Assembly (NCBI GenBank): GCA_963662175.1
Contig: OY759221.1
Span: 868,001-932,000, forward strand
DNA from: Aradus depressus
Lineage: Eukaryota; Arthropoda; Insecta; Hemiptera; Aradidae
DNA: 64,000 nt
Reading direction: 5' to 3'
In this document: positions 9,758 to 20,472 of the stretch, piece after piece
How the letters are laid out: every line of letters starts with the position of its first letter
Numbering within the stretch: the stretch's first letter is position 1
Position numbers and translations under genes: made by a program
The notes under the pieces: model-generated
The model's input: the letters and a program-made list of their open reading frames with translations, nothing else
Told to the model about the DNA's origin: nothing
Database searches by the model: none

Positions 9758-10447
9758 TTAAGAAATCGGAATTCTCACTACGCCTAACATGTTCAATTTT
9801 GTTTTTCCTGGTCCAAAGAAAATCTTATTGGTACTCTTGACCTTAAGTCCCAAATCTTTGCACAGCTGGCTTCCGATCACTGTCGCATCTGCGCCTGAGT
9901 CCATCTTGAATAAGACTTCTCTATCCGCAACATTAACCTTTACTTTCCAAGCTGTTTCAGATTCGACTTCCGAAATTTTAACTTGTCCTAAGTATCCGGT
10001 AACTCCACTTTTGGGACCTTCCTGAGTCTCCAGCTGATTAACTAAGCCCTTTTTCCTAGGAGAGCCTTTCTTGTGGCAACATCTACTATAGTGCCCCATC
10101 AGACCACATTTGAAACATTCAGCTCTGTTAGCTGGACATTCGGTCACCTTGTGCCCATCAGAAAACCCACATTTGCCACACTTAACAACGGGACCTGACC
10201 CGCGCATTTGCTTATATTTCAAAAAATCTATTTCAATTCCAGACCGATGTTCTCTGACAACAGACTGCTGCTGCTTCACGTTCTCAGCCTGGCGGACCTT
10301 TAGGATAGCCAAATGCAATGTGAGCGATTCGTCCATCCGGAGCCGCTCAGAAAGGGCGTCATCCGCCACCCCGATCACTATAAGATCCCGGATTAGTCCC
10401 TCCTTCAAGCTCCTCAACTCACAGGACTGCGCTAATTTGTGCGTCAT
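9758..10447 (-). pseudogene. gypsy-type gag C-terminus and aspartic protease
   Basis: The 229-residue open frame starts inside gag: SLKEGLIRDLIVIGV resembles the capsid-end motif of Ty3/gypsy gags. Two nucleocapsid zinc knuckles follow: Cys90-Cys93-His99-Cys104 (CX2CX5HX4C, one residue longer than usual) and Cys111-Cys114-His119-Cys124 (CX2CX4HX4C). A retropepsin active site, DSGADATVIG, spans residues 183-192. The frame ends at RIPIS just before the next remnant, which continues the protease. The N-terminal gag is missing: upstream of 10447 the sequence changes to a CCTAA-type run. The open frame may be relatively young, but without reverse transcriptase it cannot move by itself. Confidence 0.8.
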
Positions 10448-11102
10448 AAAACCTAACCTAACCTATCTGAATTAATTTAATTCCCCTTGGATAGAGAGAG
10501 AGAGTTGTGGTTTTAGGGCGAAAAACTGCTATGGTTATCATCGCCCGAACTAAAAACTAATTATTTACAAAGAAAAAGAAGAAAAATAAAATAAAATAGG
10601 TACTACACTTACACAAGATATAATACAAAATAAACAATAAAATTATCCAGATGAATAATAAGATGAGAAAATAAAGAAAAACAACGAAGTAGAGTGAAAG
10701 CTAAAGTACAGTTTCCAGACAGAATTAAAGACATCTCCAAGAACTACAGCTTATGGAATAAATGAGATGCCCCCCTTGGATACTAGAAGAAGCGATACGT
10801 AACTTAGCAACCAAAGTTTTATCCACAATAGAGGTAAATAATATTTATTAAACTATAAAGGGTAATAGAATATGTTATAAAAGTGTAAAGTGTCAAGGAT
10901 AGCTTAACAATAAGTATTATACATAAACGGATGTTTTCTTAGAGCGTGACACACGTCATCAATAATAACAATAACAATAAAAAGTAAATACTAGAAAATA
11001 AAGTTATATCTACAATACAATGGCCAAGAGCTCGGAAGCGTGCTCCAACTCCAGCCAATGGTTGGTTGACAAACGGTGTCCTTGGACCGTTCCTCGATAT
11101 GA
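10448..11102. other. no gene recognised
   Basis: It starts with AACCTAACCTAACCTA, an interstitial telomere-like (TTAGG)n run, followed by AT-rich sequence with a short GA run (10495-10503). No 5' LTR of the adjacent gypsy remnant could be found. Confidence 0.4.
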
Positions 11103-11294
11103 CCATTCTTCTCTGTGAGGGCGCTGTCAGACGACAGTCTCCAGAAACAAGTCCTCTCCCGTCCATTCTGCTCTGTGAGGGCGCTGTCAGACGACAGTCT
11201 CCAGAAACAAGTCCTCTCCCGTCCATTCTTCTCTGTGAGGGCGCTGTCAGACGACAGTCTCCAGAAACAAGTCCTCTCCCGTCCATTCTGCTCT
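11103..11294. repeat. 60-bp tandem repeat, 3.2 copies
   Basis: Units begin at 11103, 11163 and 11223 and differ only at CTT/CTG near the start. Since 60 is divisible by three, all reading frames repeat in phase, which accounts for the open frames seen on both strands. Confidence 0.95.
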
Positions 11295-13789
11295 CATCAA
11301 CCATTTCCTCCTCTGTTCTCCCCTTTCATCAAGACCGAATCGAGCCAGGCAGCTCCGTTGGGTTCCTTACAGACTATTTCCCTAACAGAAATTTAGGTCA
11401 AACAAAAAATTTGGTTGTGGAGTTCAGTGCTTCTCTTTGCCTCCGCCAAAGGCCCCATCAGTTAAAACCCCTGATTATAAGACGACCACAATGATGGACA
11501 CATTTCAAAAAACATTTTCAAAGAGTTCACTATAATTTTGTGAGAAAGATTTTTTTTTGTCAGGGTTCCTTATAACATCAGATGGACGGGATATATAAAT
11601 GTTTCATAGATACACTTTTTTTTTTTTTTTTTTTGTTAAAAGGTAAAAATAAATTATAAAATACAAAAAAAGTATAAAAATGCAAGAAGTGGGATGGTGG
11701 CGTGCTGGCGGACTGACATTTCATGCGAGGATCCTGAGACTTCACTGACTAACCACACGCTGCGGTGGTTCATGCCAACAACCCGTGGTTAACCGTGTCA
11801 GAACGTCAGTTCAACTGAACAATCCCACCCAATACCGCTTTCTTCATATATTCTACCAAGTTTCTCCTCCCAGCAACGGTTCATACTAAGGAATTTGGAG
11901 TAAATATAGTGGATAAGACAAATTTGTTCAGTGGATATGACAAATTTGTTCAGTGGAAATGATGTATTTAAACAGACCATCTCTACATTCAGCCCATGCA
12001 CACTCTGACAGAGTGCTGTATTCCAGTAGAGTCTGACCTCTTCAAAACAAGCCTGTAACACAGACAATTCAACAGTTTTACAACAGACCACACTATGGTA
12101 CGAATTTTGAATCCAAAGAAATCTAAAGTAATTTCTGTTTGGTTTGCATTTGTTTTATGCCATCAGGTAAAAATCCTAAAAAATAAATTTCCACAATAAT
12201 TTTTTATGGAAATAAGTTTGTCAAAAACGAAAGAGAAAGATCCACCGCAAAAAGAGGCACGTTGCAAGCCTAAAGAGAAGTTTCGCTAAAGTTGATCAAT
12301 AAGGTTGTCAGTATGTGCGAGTTTAACTCTTAATTGTCCATGTTTGGTAGTGATACACTTCGATGTACCTCCTCAGTCATGAAGTTAACTTATTTCATTA
12401 CGTTAAAAAAATTATGATACAGTCTCAAATTTTTTTGTTTTTACTTTCTTGTATTTTAGTATAAGGAATTATTGTATTCGGGGGTAAATACGAGAAGGAG
12501 ACCCTGAGGAGGCGGTGCCGCTGCATCCAGAGATTCAAGTGATATCTGTGGTCAGTCTGTTAATAGTTGCTTCTCATGTATGTTCCTACTTAGAAATTAC
12601 ATGAGATGTGTAGTTACTGCTTTCTTTAACATTAAGTTATAATGTTTTCTAAAACTATCTTGCGTAATGATTGAAGAACAATTACTGCAGAAATCGTAAA
12701 TCTTCAAAACGTGTTTATGGCTTTACACTCGTTGGAACATCTCATACAAAATCACAACTCAGTACAGATTCGAAAAAAAGTGACAGATTATTTCCATGTA
12801 AAACAGAATTATAATATTCTTTTGTGCAAAAATATTGTTTTAAATAAAAATAATTTGTATTTGTTATTTTTATCCTTTATTTATTTTCATAACACTGTCT
12901 GAAAAACTCTTTAAAAAAAGTAGTGATTCGATTGATTTTTGAAAAAACTCGATAACTCTCATTTCAATAACTCGACGTTGAAGGGGAATCGTTTTTACTT
13001 GGTTTACTGAGTTTTGGCTATTATAAACTGGTTGACAATGGTTCATCAAATTTTGCAGGGTTAGGTCTTTCCATATTTGTATCTTTTTTCTCAATATAAG
13101 ATGTAAGTTTGGAACTTTTACAATTCGCCCCATACTTTTTTTTAGATTTTTCGAACTCTCGTGCAATAATATATTTCAATTATCGTTCACAAACATAAAT
13201 TTTAGCAATTTTGAGACCATAAATTATTAAATACATCTGGGCCAAAAAATACGTAATACCATATTCGGACTTGTTTTGTAATATGTATTTAAAAACAATT
13301 GGAGAGTTTACACGCCATTTATTTTAATTTAATTTAACTTTTTTAAGGTAATTTTCCTAGGAATGATTTATCCGAAAGAAGTTTGACCTCCTGTGGGTGC
13401 TTTTAGTGAAGCTGGACCCATTTCACAGAAGTGTAGAACCTGTACTGGTTCACCAAAAGGGCCCATGGAAGGGTCAACATTGTATTCTTTAGGATACAAA
13501 AGTCACAAATCTATTGAAAGTTCTCATAATTAAGATTCCTTAAAAGAACAAAACTCTTCCATTTTGTCTAAATTGAGAAAAAAAAATAACTGTGAATGAT
13601 AATTATAATATATTACTGCATTAGGGTAACATCGAAAAAGAAAATGTGGAGAAAACGAACTGTAGTAAAACCTCTGCAACTTTTTGTAAAGATTCCATAA
13701 ATGTTAAATTTCCATTCTAATGTATAAATTCATTTCACAGATTATCAGTAAACATTTTTTTTACCACGTTCGTTTTTCATTTTTTTCTT
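11295..13789. other. no gene recognised
   Basis: AT-rich sequence with a poly-T run at about 11619-11634. ACAAATTTGTTCAGTGGA is tandemly duplicated near 11917-11960. Small open frames (11798-12091 minus, 12711-12902 plus, 12870-13166 minus) show no recognised motif. Confidence 0.4.
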
Positions 13790-13975
13790 ATAATGGCATC
13801 GTTGCCAGAGCTATAATGGCATTGTTGCCAGAGCTATAATGGCATTGTTGCCAGAGCTATAATGGCATTGTTGCCAGAGCTATAATGGCATTGTTGCCAG
13901 AGCTATAATGGCATTGTCGCCAGAGCTATAATGGCATTGTTGCCAGACCTATAATGGCATTGTTGCCAGAGCTAT
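13790..13975. repeat. 23-bp tandem repeat, about 8 copies
   Basis: The unit TATAATGGCATTGTTGCCAG plus AGC repeats head to tail with a few single-base differences. It is directly followed by a copy of a dispersed repeat. Confidence 0.95.
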
Positions 13976-14040
13976 AAAGAAGGTGATACGTAATCGGTTA
14001 GAAATTCGATTTTGAGTTTTCATCGGAATTTCTTGTCTTC
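13975..14040 (+). repeat. dispersed repeat, short copy
   Basis: GAAATTCGATTTTGA and flanks resemble 41375-41465, 32535-32596 and the reverse strand of 61838-62030. The shared core is CAGCTATACGAAGTATAAGG, then TTGGCCAGAAATTCGATTTT. It encodes nothing recognised. Confidence 0.4.
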
Positions 14041-14369
14041 CAACATGACGAAGCGGAGTCCTGAGCGATGAACTGAAAGTTAATCAGATGTGTGATCCAA
14101 TTAGTGTTGGACACAGGAAGATGTCAGGAGAGGTGCTAAACTCCCGTCGTTCTGTTATCCCAGGGTTGGCTGCACAAATTCCAACCACACACAGAACCAG
14201 TGGCGGAACTGCAATAGAAGAGCTACTTATCCACATTCCATATATAAATTGCAGATAGGTTTGTACCAGAGTCATTTTTTTCTCGTTTTAACATATGATA
14301 AATAGACACAGAAGAAAAGTGAGTTCGTTACTTTTTCTCCAACCAATTAATGACGATATATACTATATA

Positions 14370-15547
14370 CAGTTGATTCGCGATAGTCCGACACTACGGG
14401 ACCGCGGGTTAGTCGGATTACCAAAAATGTCGGATTACCAAAGGTTGGCTCTATTTAATTGAATTTGCAGTGTATAAGTTTGGAAAATTGATAAAAAAAT
14501 CTGTGATGGTCTTCTGTATCTTTTTACGCATACAATGAGTCATAGCCTTTTCTTGAATGTCTTTTAAAATGAACACATTGTTCGCGTCAAGCTCACGTTC
14601 CTCGCACCAGCGTATTAAAGTGTTAGCAGCCGACATAGCTTCGTCACAAGTGACTGTATATTTCGTCTCCACGGCCTCCTCGATTATGTCGTCTTGTGCA
14701 TCAGATGTTACTTCTTGCACTATCTCTTCATCCGTTAAGTCAGCGCCCAGGTTGTCGTCTAAGACCCATCTTCTTAATTCTTCCGATGATTCTTGTGGAA
14801 TATTTATATCATGGCAAAGTGTCAGTGTATCCTCCACAACATTTTAGTGCTTAAACTTTTAATAAAGTTAGCGACTTCTGTCTCGTCGGCAGATAATTTT
14901 TCTCCGCTCATCTGAATGAAACGAATACCATGCCGCTTTTTGAAGTTTTCAAACCAGCCGTCACTGGCACGAAAATCATCGATAAAAGAATTTAGCTTTC
15001 TCTTTCAAAATATCCCCAGAAATGGGCGCGTGTCTGTTTCTTTGTTGCTTAAACCAAGAATAAAGAGCCTCTTCAACGTGGGGATGTTCGCTCATTTTAA
15101 GAGTTTTTCTTTTGGAGTCGTCTTCAACAGATTTCATAAAATTTTCAATTTTTTCTCTATTTTTTACAATGTTATAAACAGTAGGTCGCCCTTTACCATA
15201 AACTTGAGAAATAGCCATGGGAGTTTAGCCGCGGTCATGCCTCTTAATAATTTCCCATTTTTCAGGAAGAGTTAATGTTTTATGCTTACGTTTATTGCTT
15301 CCACTTGTACTTGCCATCACACTTAATAATAAAAAACGTAGGGTTAACTGTAATAATATCACAAATAGAGCAACTGCACACTCACGTTATTGCTACTGAA
15401 CACAGCGAGGAACTAACGGCGATACGTGAGATACGACGATCCTGTGAATCACAATACAGACTAAACCGATGACTCATACGGCGCGGCGTCGGACTACCGA
15501 GCGTGTCGGACTACCGAGCGTGTCGGACTACCGAGCGTGTCGGACTG
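14370..15547 (-). mobile_element. internally deleted pogo/Tigger-type DNA transposon
   Basis: The element is bounded by CAGTTGATTCGCGATAGTCC at 14370 and, inverted, CAGTCCGACACGCTCGGTAG from 15547. Both ends carry AGTCCGACA, and a TA dinucleotide flanks each end (14368-14369 and 15548-15549), the target duplication of this superfamily. At 1,178 bp it is about half of a complete element. The missing part is the catalytic domain. The right end contains a 17-bp motif (GTCGGACTACCGAGCGT) repeated three times, lengthening the inverted repeat. Confidence 0.85.
14452..15317 (-). pseudogene. pogo/Tigger-type transposase remnant without a DDE domain
   Basis: From an ATG at 15317 the minus strand reads MASTSGSNKRKHKTLTLPEK, WEIIKRHD (start of a pipsqueak-type helix-turn-helix), then a stop at about 15226. 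Next is QVYGKGRPTVYNIVKNREKI, the recognition helix. A stretch PHVEEALYSWFKQQRNR and ISGDILKEKAKFF is the first half of the CENP-B-type DNA-binding domain. After a frame change, WFENFKKRHGIRFIQMSGEK is its second half. The sequence then jumps to 14837-14452 (VEDTLTLCHDINIP, LRRWV, DLTDEEIVQEV), the acidic tail that follows the catalytic domain in Tigger proteins. DNA-binding ends are therefore kept while all catalytic aspartates are lost. Confidence 0.8.
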
Positions 15548-15680
15548 TAATGATGATAATGAAAGGAAAAAATTAAAAGTTCAAAAATAATTCAGAAATT
15601 GCGAAATTGATACAAAGACCATGAGAAATTATTATTGCCACAAATTGTCATCAAATGATTGGAGAAAAAGTAACATATAA

Positions 15681-15738
15681 CGCCGGTAGCTCAGTGGTAT
15701 GCGAGCTTGCTTACGGAGCGGAGAACGCGGGTTCGAAA
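15681..15738 (+). repeat. tRNA-like SINE head only
   Basis: CGCCGGTAGCTCAGTGGTAT (A box) is followed about 40 bases later by GCGGGTTCGAAAC (B box). The D arm pairs (GCTC/GAGC), but the 3' halves of the T and acceptor stems are absent, so this is not a tRNA gene. The SINE body is missing. A 126-bp satellite begins 37 bases downstream. Confidence 0.6.
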
Positions 15739-15774
15739 CGAATGTAGCTTGAGATCAATTGAAAGTGCGAATGA

Positions 15775-16401
15775 GTATGGATAAGACAAGAGGTAAGGCG
15801 CAACGATGGTAATTCAAATGTGCGCACGGAGTTAGTCGGTGCGAACGGCGGCTCTCCGGTATAATAGGACCAACCCTAGCATGCCCTCTGTTCCATTTAA
15901 GTATGGATAAGACAAGAGGTAAGGCGCAACGACGGTAATTCAAATGTGCGCACGGAGTTAGTCGGTGCGAACGGCGGCTCTCCGGTATAATAGGACCAAC
16001 CCTAGCATGCCCTCTGTTCCATTTAAGTATGGATAAGACAAGAGGTAAGGCGCAACGACGGTAATTCAAATGTGCGCACGGAGTTAGTCGGTGCAAATGG
16101 CGGCTCTCTGGTATAGTAACACCACCCTAGCATGCTTTCTGTTTCATTTAAGTATGGATAAGACAAGAGGCAAGGCGCAACGACGGTAATTCAAATGTGC
16201 GCACGGAGTTAGTCGGTGCGAATAGCGGCTTTCCGGTATAATAGGACCAACCCTAGCATGCCTTCTGTTCCATTTAAGTGTGGATAAGACAAGAGGTAAG
16301 GCGCAACGACGGTAATTCAAATGTGCGCACGGAGTTAGTCGGTGCGAATAGCGGCTTTCCGGTATAGTAAGACCACCCTAGCATGCCTTCTGTTCCATCT
16401 A
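15775..16401. repeat. 126-bp tandem repeat, 5 copies
   Basis: Units start at 15775, 15901, 16027, 16152 and 16278 (GTATGGATAAGACAAGAGGT at each start, one with GTGTGG). The first two are nearly identical; the others diverge by a few percent. The minus-strand open frame over it is a repeat artefact. Confidence 0.95.
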
Positions 16402-16429
16402 AGGAACACATTTTTCTTATGGGTTACAA

Positions 16430-16600
16430 AAGACGTCGTCTTGCGACCAGAACTGGTGGCAAATCCCTCCCGTACAGTATAGAGGCTAAGAGACTCCTTG
16501 TGGAAAATTGTATAAATAAATATGACAACCTAGGAAACTTAAAGGTCACTTTTGAACTTTGTGCTGTCGATGGCGAAAGCCGAAACCGGTCGGAATTAGA
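16430..16600 (+). repeat. remnant of a foldback/retroelement arm, related to 46975-47085
   Basis: The stretch AACTTAAAGGTCACTTTTGA, then CTGTCGATGGCGAAAGCCGA and AACCGG, is the reverse complement (diverged) of 47000-47065. It includes a hammerhead-like motif with a perfect GGC/GCC stem and GAAA loop (16564-16585), but CTGT replaces CTGA. No gene is recognised. Confidence 0.45.
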
Positions 16601-18540
16601 CAATATAAAAGTTAAGCAAAGTCTTTGTTTAAGACCCAGATCGCAGAAATGTATTCTTATTCTTCTGTTATTTTTTGATATTACGTTTTCATGTTTTTTT
16701 TGTATTGATTGTAAAATGACGGTATTACGTGTCATATGGAAAATAGTGTAGGGCTATTAACTCTTCAACAATCACATGTGTAAAAAAATGTTGGTTAATT
16801 ATTAAGAGGATTACAAGGTTTTTTATATAGGTGATGTGATAATTTTGGCAAGCAGATTAGTTGAGTGCTTAGCCCCAGAGAGGGGGCTTTAGTTGCTAAG
16901 TGATTAGTCTGACTGGCTAGTCCTTGGCGTTAAGTAGTGATTAGTATGTCTGGTTAGAAGCCTGTGAGGGGGCCGCTATAGATGAATGTTTAATAACTAA
17001 TAATTAATAGTAATTCCCGGGCAACGACTGAAATAGTCATCGGGAATTAATTTTCAATTAAACATTTTTTATGATTTGAATTTATTAAGAACATTAAGTA
17101 TAAATTGTTTTTCCCAAATGAGTTTTACTGACTTAGACAATGGTATGATTTCCGTTAAATATCGGCTAAATACGGTTGTAGGGTTGGAACAGTTGAAATT
17201 CCAGGAGAGATAGGCTGATGTTTTCAGGATGGAGAGACAGTTCGGCGCCTTTTTTATGTTTTCAGGACGGTCTGTGCTGATGATAATGGTTGATGTAGCT
17301 GCCGCTAGAAGCGCTACTCCCCAGTCCTTTCCTTCTAGTTCTAGCTTCTCCCGCTAGATAGTGCGGCCTGTCCTCTCACCACCTGCTCGATAGTCTCTCC
17401 CCACCTCTCCTCCAATATGGCCGCCTCCGCCTCTTCAATGACCTCTTTTGCTTCTCATCACAGATAGTGTATAGATGGGCCACTCTAATGATTAGTCCAC
17501 AATATATTTTAGTTTACCCTTTCGTCGCTAATGTCGCCACAATTTGTAGCGGGATTTTTGAATGTTTTTTTCTTCTTTTTTCGTGGCTTCATGAATGGCC
17601 ATTTCTGTTATAGCTTCATACAACTGTTTGTGGGCATATTCTGATCCATCTTTCATGTATATGTGTATTAAGAAATGTGGCAGCTTTATTATTCTCCCAT
17701 TTATTTTTTAATTGTGTCATCAGATTTACTTATAGTTTTATTATCGATTATAAATATTCAAAATAAAGAATTTAAAAAAATATATGTATATTTTCTGAGA
17801 TTCAGTACATATGACAATACATAGACGTTTCGGGTAAATAACATGTAACTAGTAACCATCATTATGGCGTTCGTAATTTATTGAATATAAATAATGTTTT
17901 GAAAAACAAATGTACTACCTGACATCATTATTTAATATTAAAAAAGAAAATATTCAGGGAATAGAAACAAGTTAATGAGGTCATTAGAATGTTTGTATCT
18001 TCAAATGTTTAAGAATTTTATTTATTATTATAATGAATTAATGTCCAACTTTTAAATAGCAAACATCACAATGACGGTTAGTAATTATATGTTTATAAAA
18101 TCTTTGAAACTGATTATACAATATGCCCCAAACATCAGTGTGTTAAGTTTTGAATCACGAAAATAAATGGGAGAATAATATAGCTGGCACATATATTATT
18201 GAACACTCAAAATCTTACGTTTCATCAATTGAATTTGTATATGAAAAGTACTTAGATTTAGTAAGTCAAATCATGAACCACTGATGTACCTACTTCATGT
18301 AGGTACCCAAAGTTCTCGTCTTCTAGTTCTTTTTATTATTGTTCTATACAGGGTTTCACAACTTGATTCAATCAGCGGGTTTTCTCTGAAAATACTTAAA
18401 ATGGATGTGTCCTTAATTTTTATATTCATTCTAAATTTACCATATTTTTTCTCAGGTAACGGGCCTAAATTTTGTCTAACTCAACTCTCTTATTTCAAAC
18501 GGGATCACATATTTGTCTGTCTTTGTGGAATTTCAACATT
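16601..18540. other. no gene recognised
   Basis: AT-rich sequence. A small hairpin at about 17011-17048 pairs TAATTCCCG with CGGGAATTA. A more GC-rich patch lies near 17280-17450 with no convincing coding. The open frame at 18284-18634 runs into a short tandem repeat. Confidence 0.4.
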
Positions 18541-18555
18541 AAATATCTCAGCGAG

Positions 18556-18617
18556 TCACCGACTATCCGGACTCAACCAACTATCCGGACTCAACCAACT
18601 ATCCGGACTCAACCAAA
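18556..18617. repeat. 18-bp tandem repeat, about 3 copies
   Basis: CTATCCGGACTCAACCAA repeats three times in phase, giving a repeated six-residue peptide in any frame. Confidence 0.9.
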
Positions 18618-19181
18618 CCTCACTTTTCATTTAAATAAATCAAGTTCCAGAATTCTTGAAAAAATAAATGGGATCCCAATTCTGAAATAAGATAGTTGAG
18701 TTTCGAGATCTCGTAAGCCTGACACCTGAGAGAATATTTTGATGGTAAATGTTGGTTCTATGGCAAAAGATTCTTTCTCCAATTTTTACATAACTCGCAT
18801 ATTTTTAAAAGAAAACCCCGAACCCTGTAAAGTTGCGGCTCCTGTAGATTCAAAATTTGTAAATGAGGAGAAAAAAAAAAAAACTGTTTTAAACCTATAC
18901 CATTTAAATAATGAATATAATGATGTAATTGGTTAATTAATTATTTACATTGAAATCCATGAGAAGAATCTATAAAACTATAGCCTGCTGTTATTAGACT
19001 ACCTACACTAATTGCAATGTAACCAACAATAAGACAAATTGATGAAAACATTTCAAGTCTTTAAAATGGACTGTAAACAAACTACGAAAGTACAGGTTAC
19101 TATTGTTATCACTTTAGTAAAACGCAGCCTGATTTTACGAAAACCAAGGTTAAAGTAGTTTCGTTCGGAACAACGGGCTCA

Positions 19182-19238
19182 ATTGAGCGATACAAGCTGG
19201 GTAGCTCAATTGAGCGATACAAGCTGGGTAGCCCAAGC
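19182..19238. repeat. 27-bp direct duplication
   Basis: GCTCAATTGAGCGATACAAG CTGGGTA occurs twice in tandem. GCTCAATTGAGC is itself a 12-base perfect palindrome. Confidence 0.85.
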
Positions 19239-19305
19239 TGGTTAACTTTGTATCTCAGCGCAACAACCGCCAACTGGAGTACTATAATAAATAGTTAGTG
19301 CAACT

Positions 19306-20440
19306 CATGCCCGGGCTTTAACTACGAGGTCATATAGCCTACTCGCGCTCTGGAGGACATTTGATCCACTCTTCTCAGGGAGTCCGAAATTTTCCCTACC
19401 CCCGTTTAAATACCCAACGAGTACTTGACACAATCCAGGCTCGAGATCATCGATTAACGCCACATCCAAAGGATGGCGTGCTGAAGGTTATTTCACCTGC
19501 CAAATAAAACATTCTGTCTCAATTTCTAAATTAGTTTTGAGTCTTGAATTTATTCATACATTATTATTGATTTTATAGTTGTAATTTTATATATATATAT
19601 ATATTAAACATTATATTCATAAATAAATAAAGCATTTGTATTTTTTATATATATATATATATTTTATATTATATATCTTGCAGAGCTATAAGAAGGATGT
19701 TGTTTTTACTTAGAACTGTATTTACACAACATCATGTTAAAAAATTTCTTTGATGATACATTTTTGAAATAGAAAAAATATATATATATTTATATTTTTT
19801 GTTCCGATATTTTCTTTTCAATATACACCCCTAGTTCTCATCCACTCAACGATATTCAGAGAGATCACCCAGTCTGAGCCTCCAAGGAATAATACGAACC
19901 TACCTACAACACACATTAAATAAGATAAAAGGGCAATAAGGTAATAAAGAGTTGAATAAACAATTTTTTTTTTCAAATCCTCATTTGTGAATCTTTATTT
20001 AACCCAGGATCGGGAAATTCACAACGACTCCAATACACGAATAATCAATCCTCATGAAAGTTGATACGAAATTTTACATGTGGTGTTATAGGATGATCCA
20101 AGTGCCACCGTGGTATTTAAACCAGCCAACAGCCGTCCGAGGAAGAGGATGAAAGCCGGTATGGGCCCCGAGACTCCAAGAGACTGGAGGCCCTCAAACC
20201 AACCCAACCAATATCAATAATACAATTATTTGTTTTACTTTTAATAAATAGTTTATCTTATTAATATAAGTAATTTAAATTAATATTAAAAAAAACCTGG
20301 TGAAATGCGACCCACAATGGAAATCCGCTAACAGGTTCTGTGTGCACGGCTTTTATACGTCCTCATATGAATGAGAGGTTACCATCTAAAGAGCTCTCTG
20401 GTAGTAGGCGATATGACCTCGTAGTTAAAGCCCGGGCATG
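19306..20440. mobile_element. composite unit with SINE-derived inverted ends
   Basis: The left end starts CATGCCCGGGCTTTAACTAC at 19306. The right end is its inverse (GTAGTTAAAGCCCGGGCATG) at 20440. Both are the 3' end of the SINE family, facing outwards. The left SINE part extends to about 19510 and the right to about 20385; the AT-rich interior has no gene. The same sequence, AATAGTTAGTGCAACT, plus CATGC shared with the element end, flanks the unit at 19290 and 20441. This is what a single insertion with a 16-21 bp target duplication would leave. Confidence 0.6.
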
Positions 20441-20472
20441 AATAGTTAGTGCAACTCATGCACTAACTATTA

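Noticed and set aside
10939..11494. Genes over the 60-bp repeat
   Set aside because: All frames repeat in phase with the 60-bp unit. The sense and antisense frames are equally open.
15681..15738. tRNA gene
   Set aside because: A and B boxes and the D arm are present, but the T and acceptor stems cannot form. The sequence matches the head of the SINE family.
15755..16096. Minus-strand gene over the 126-bp repeat
   Set aside because: 126 is divisible by three, so an open frame repeats. The frame breaks where one unit is 125 bp.
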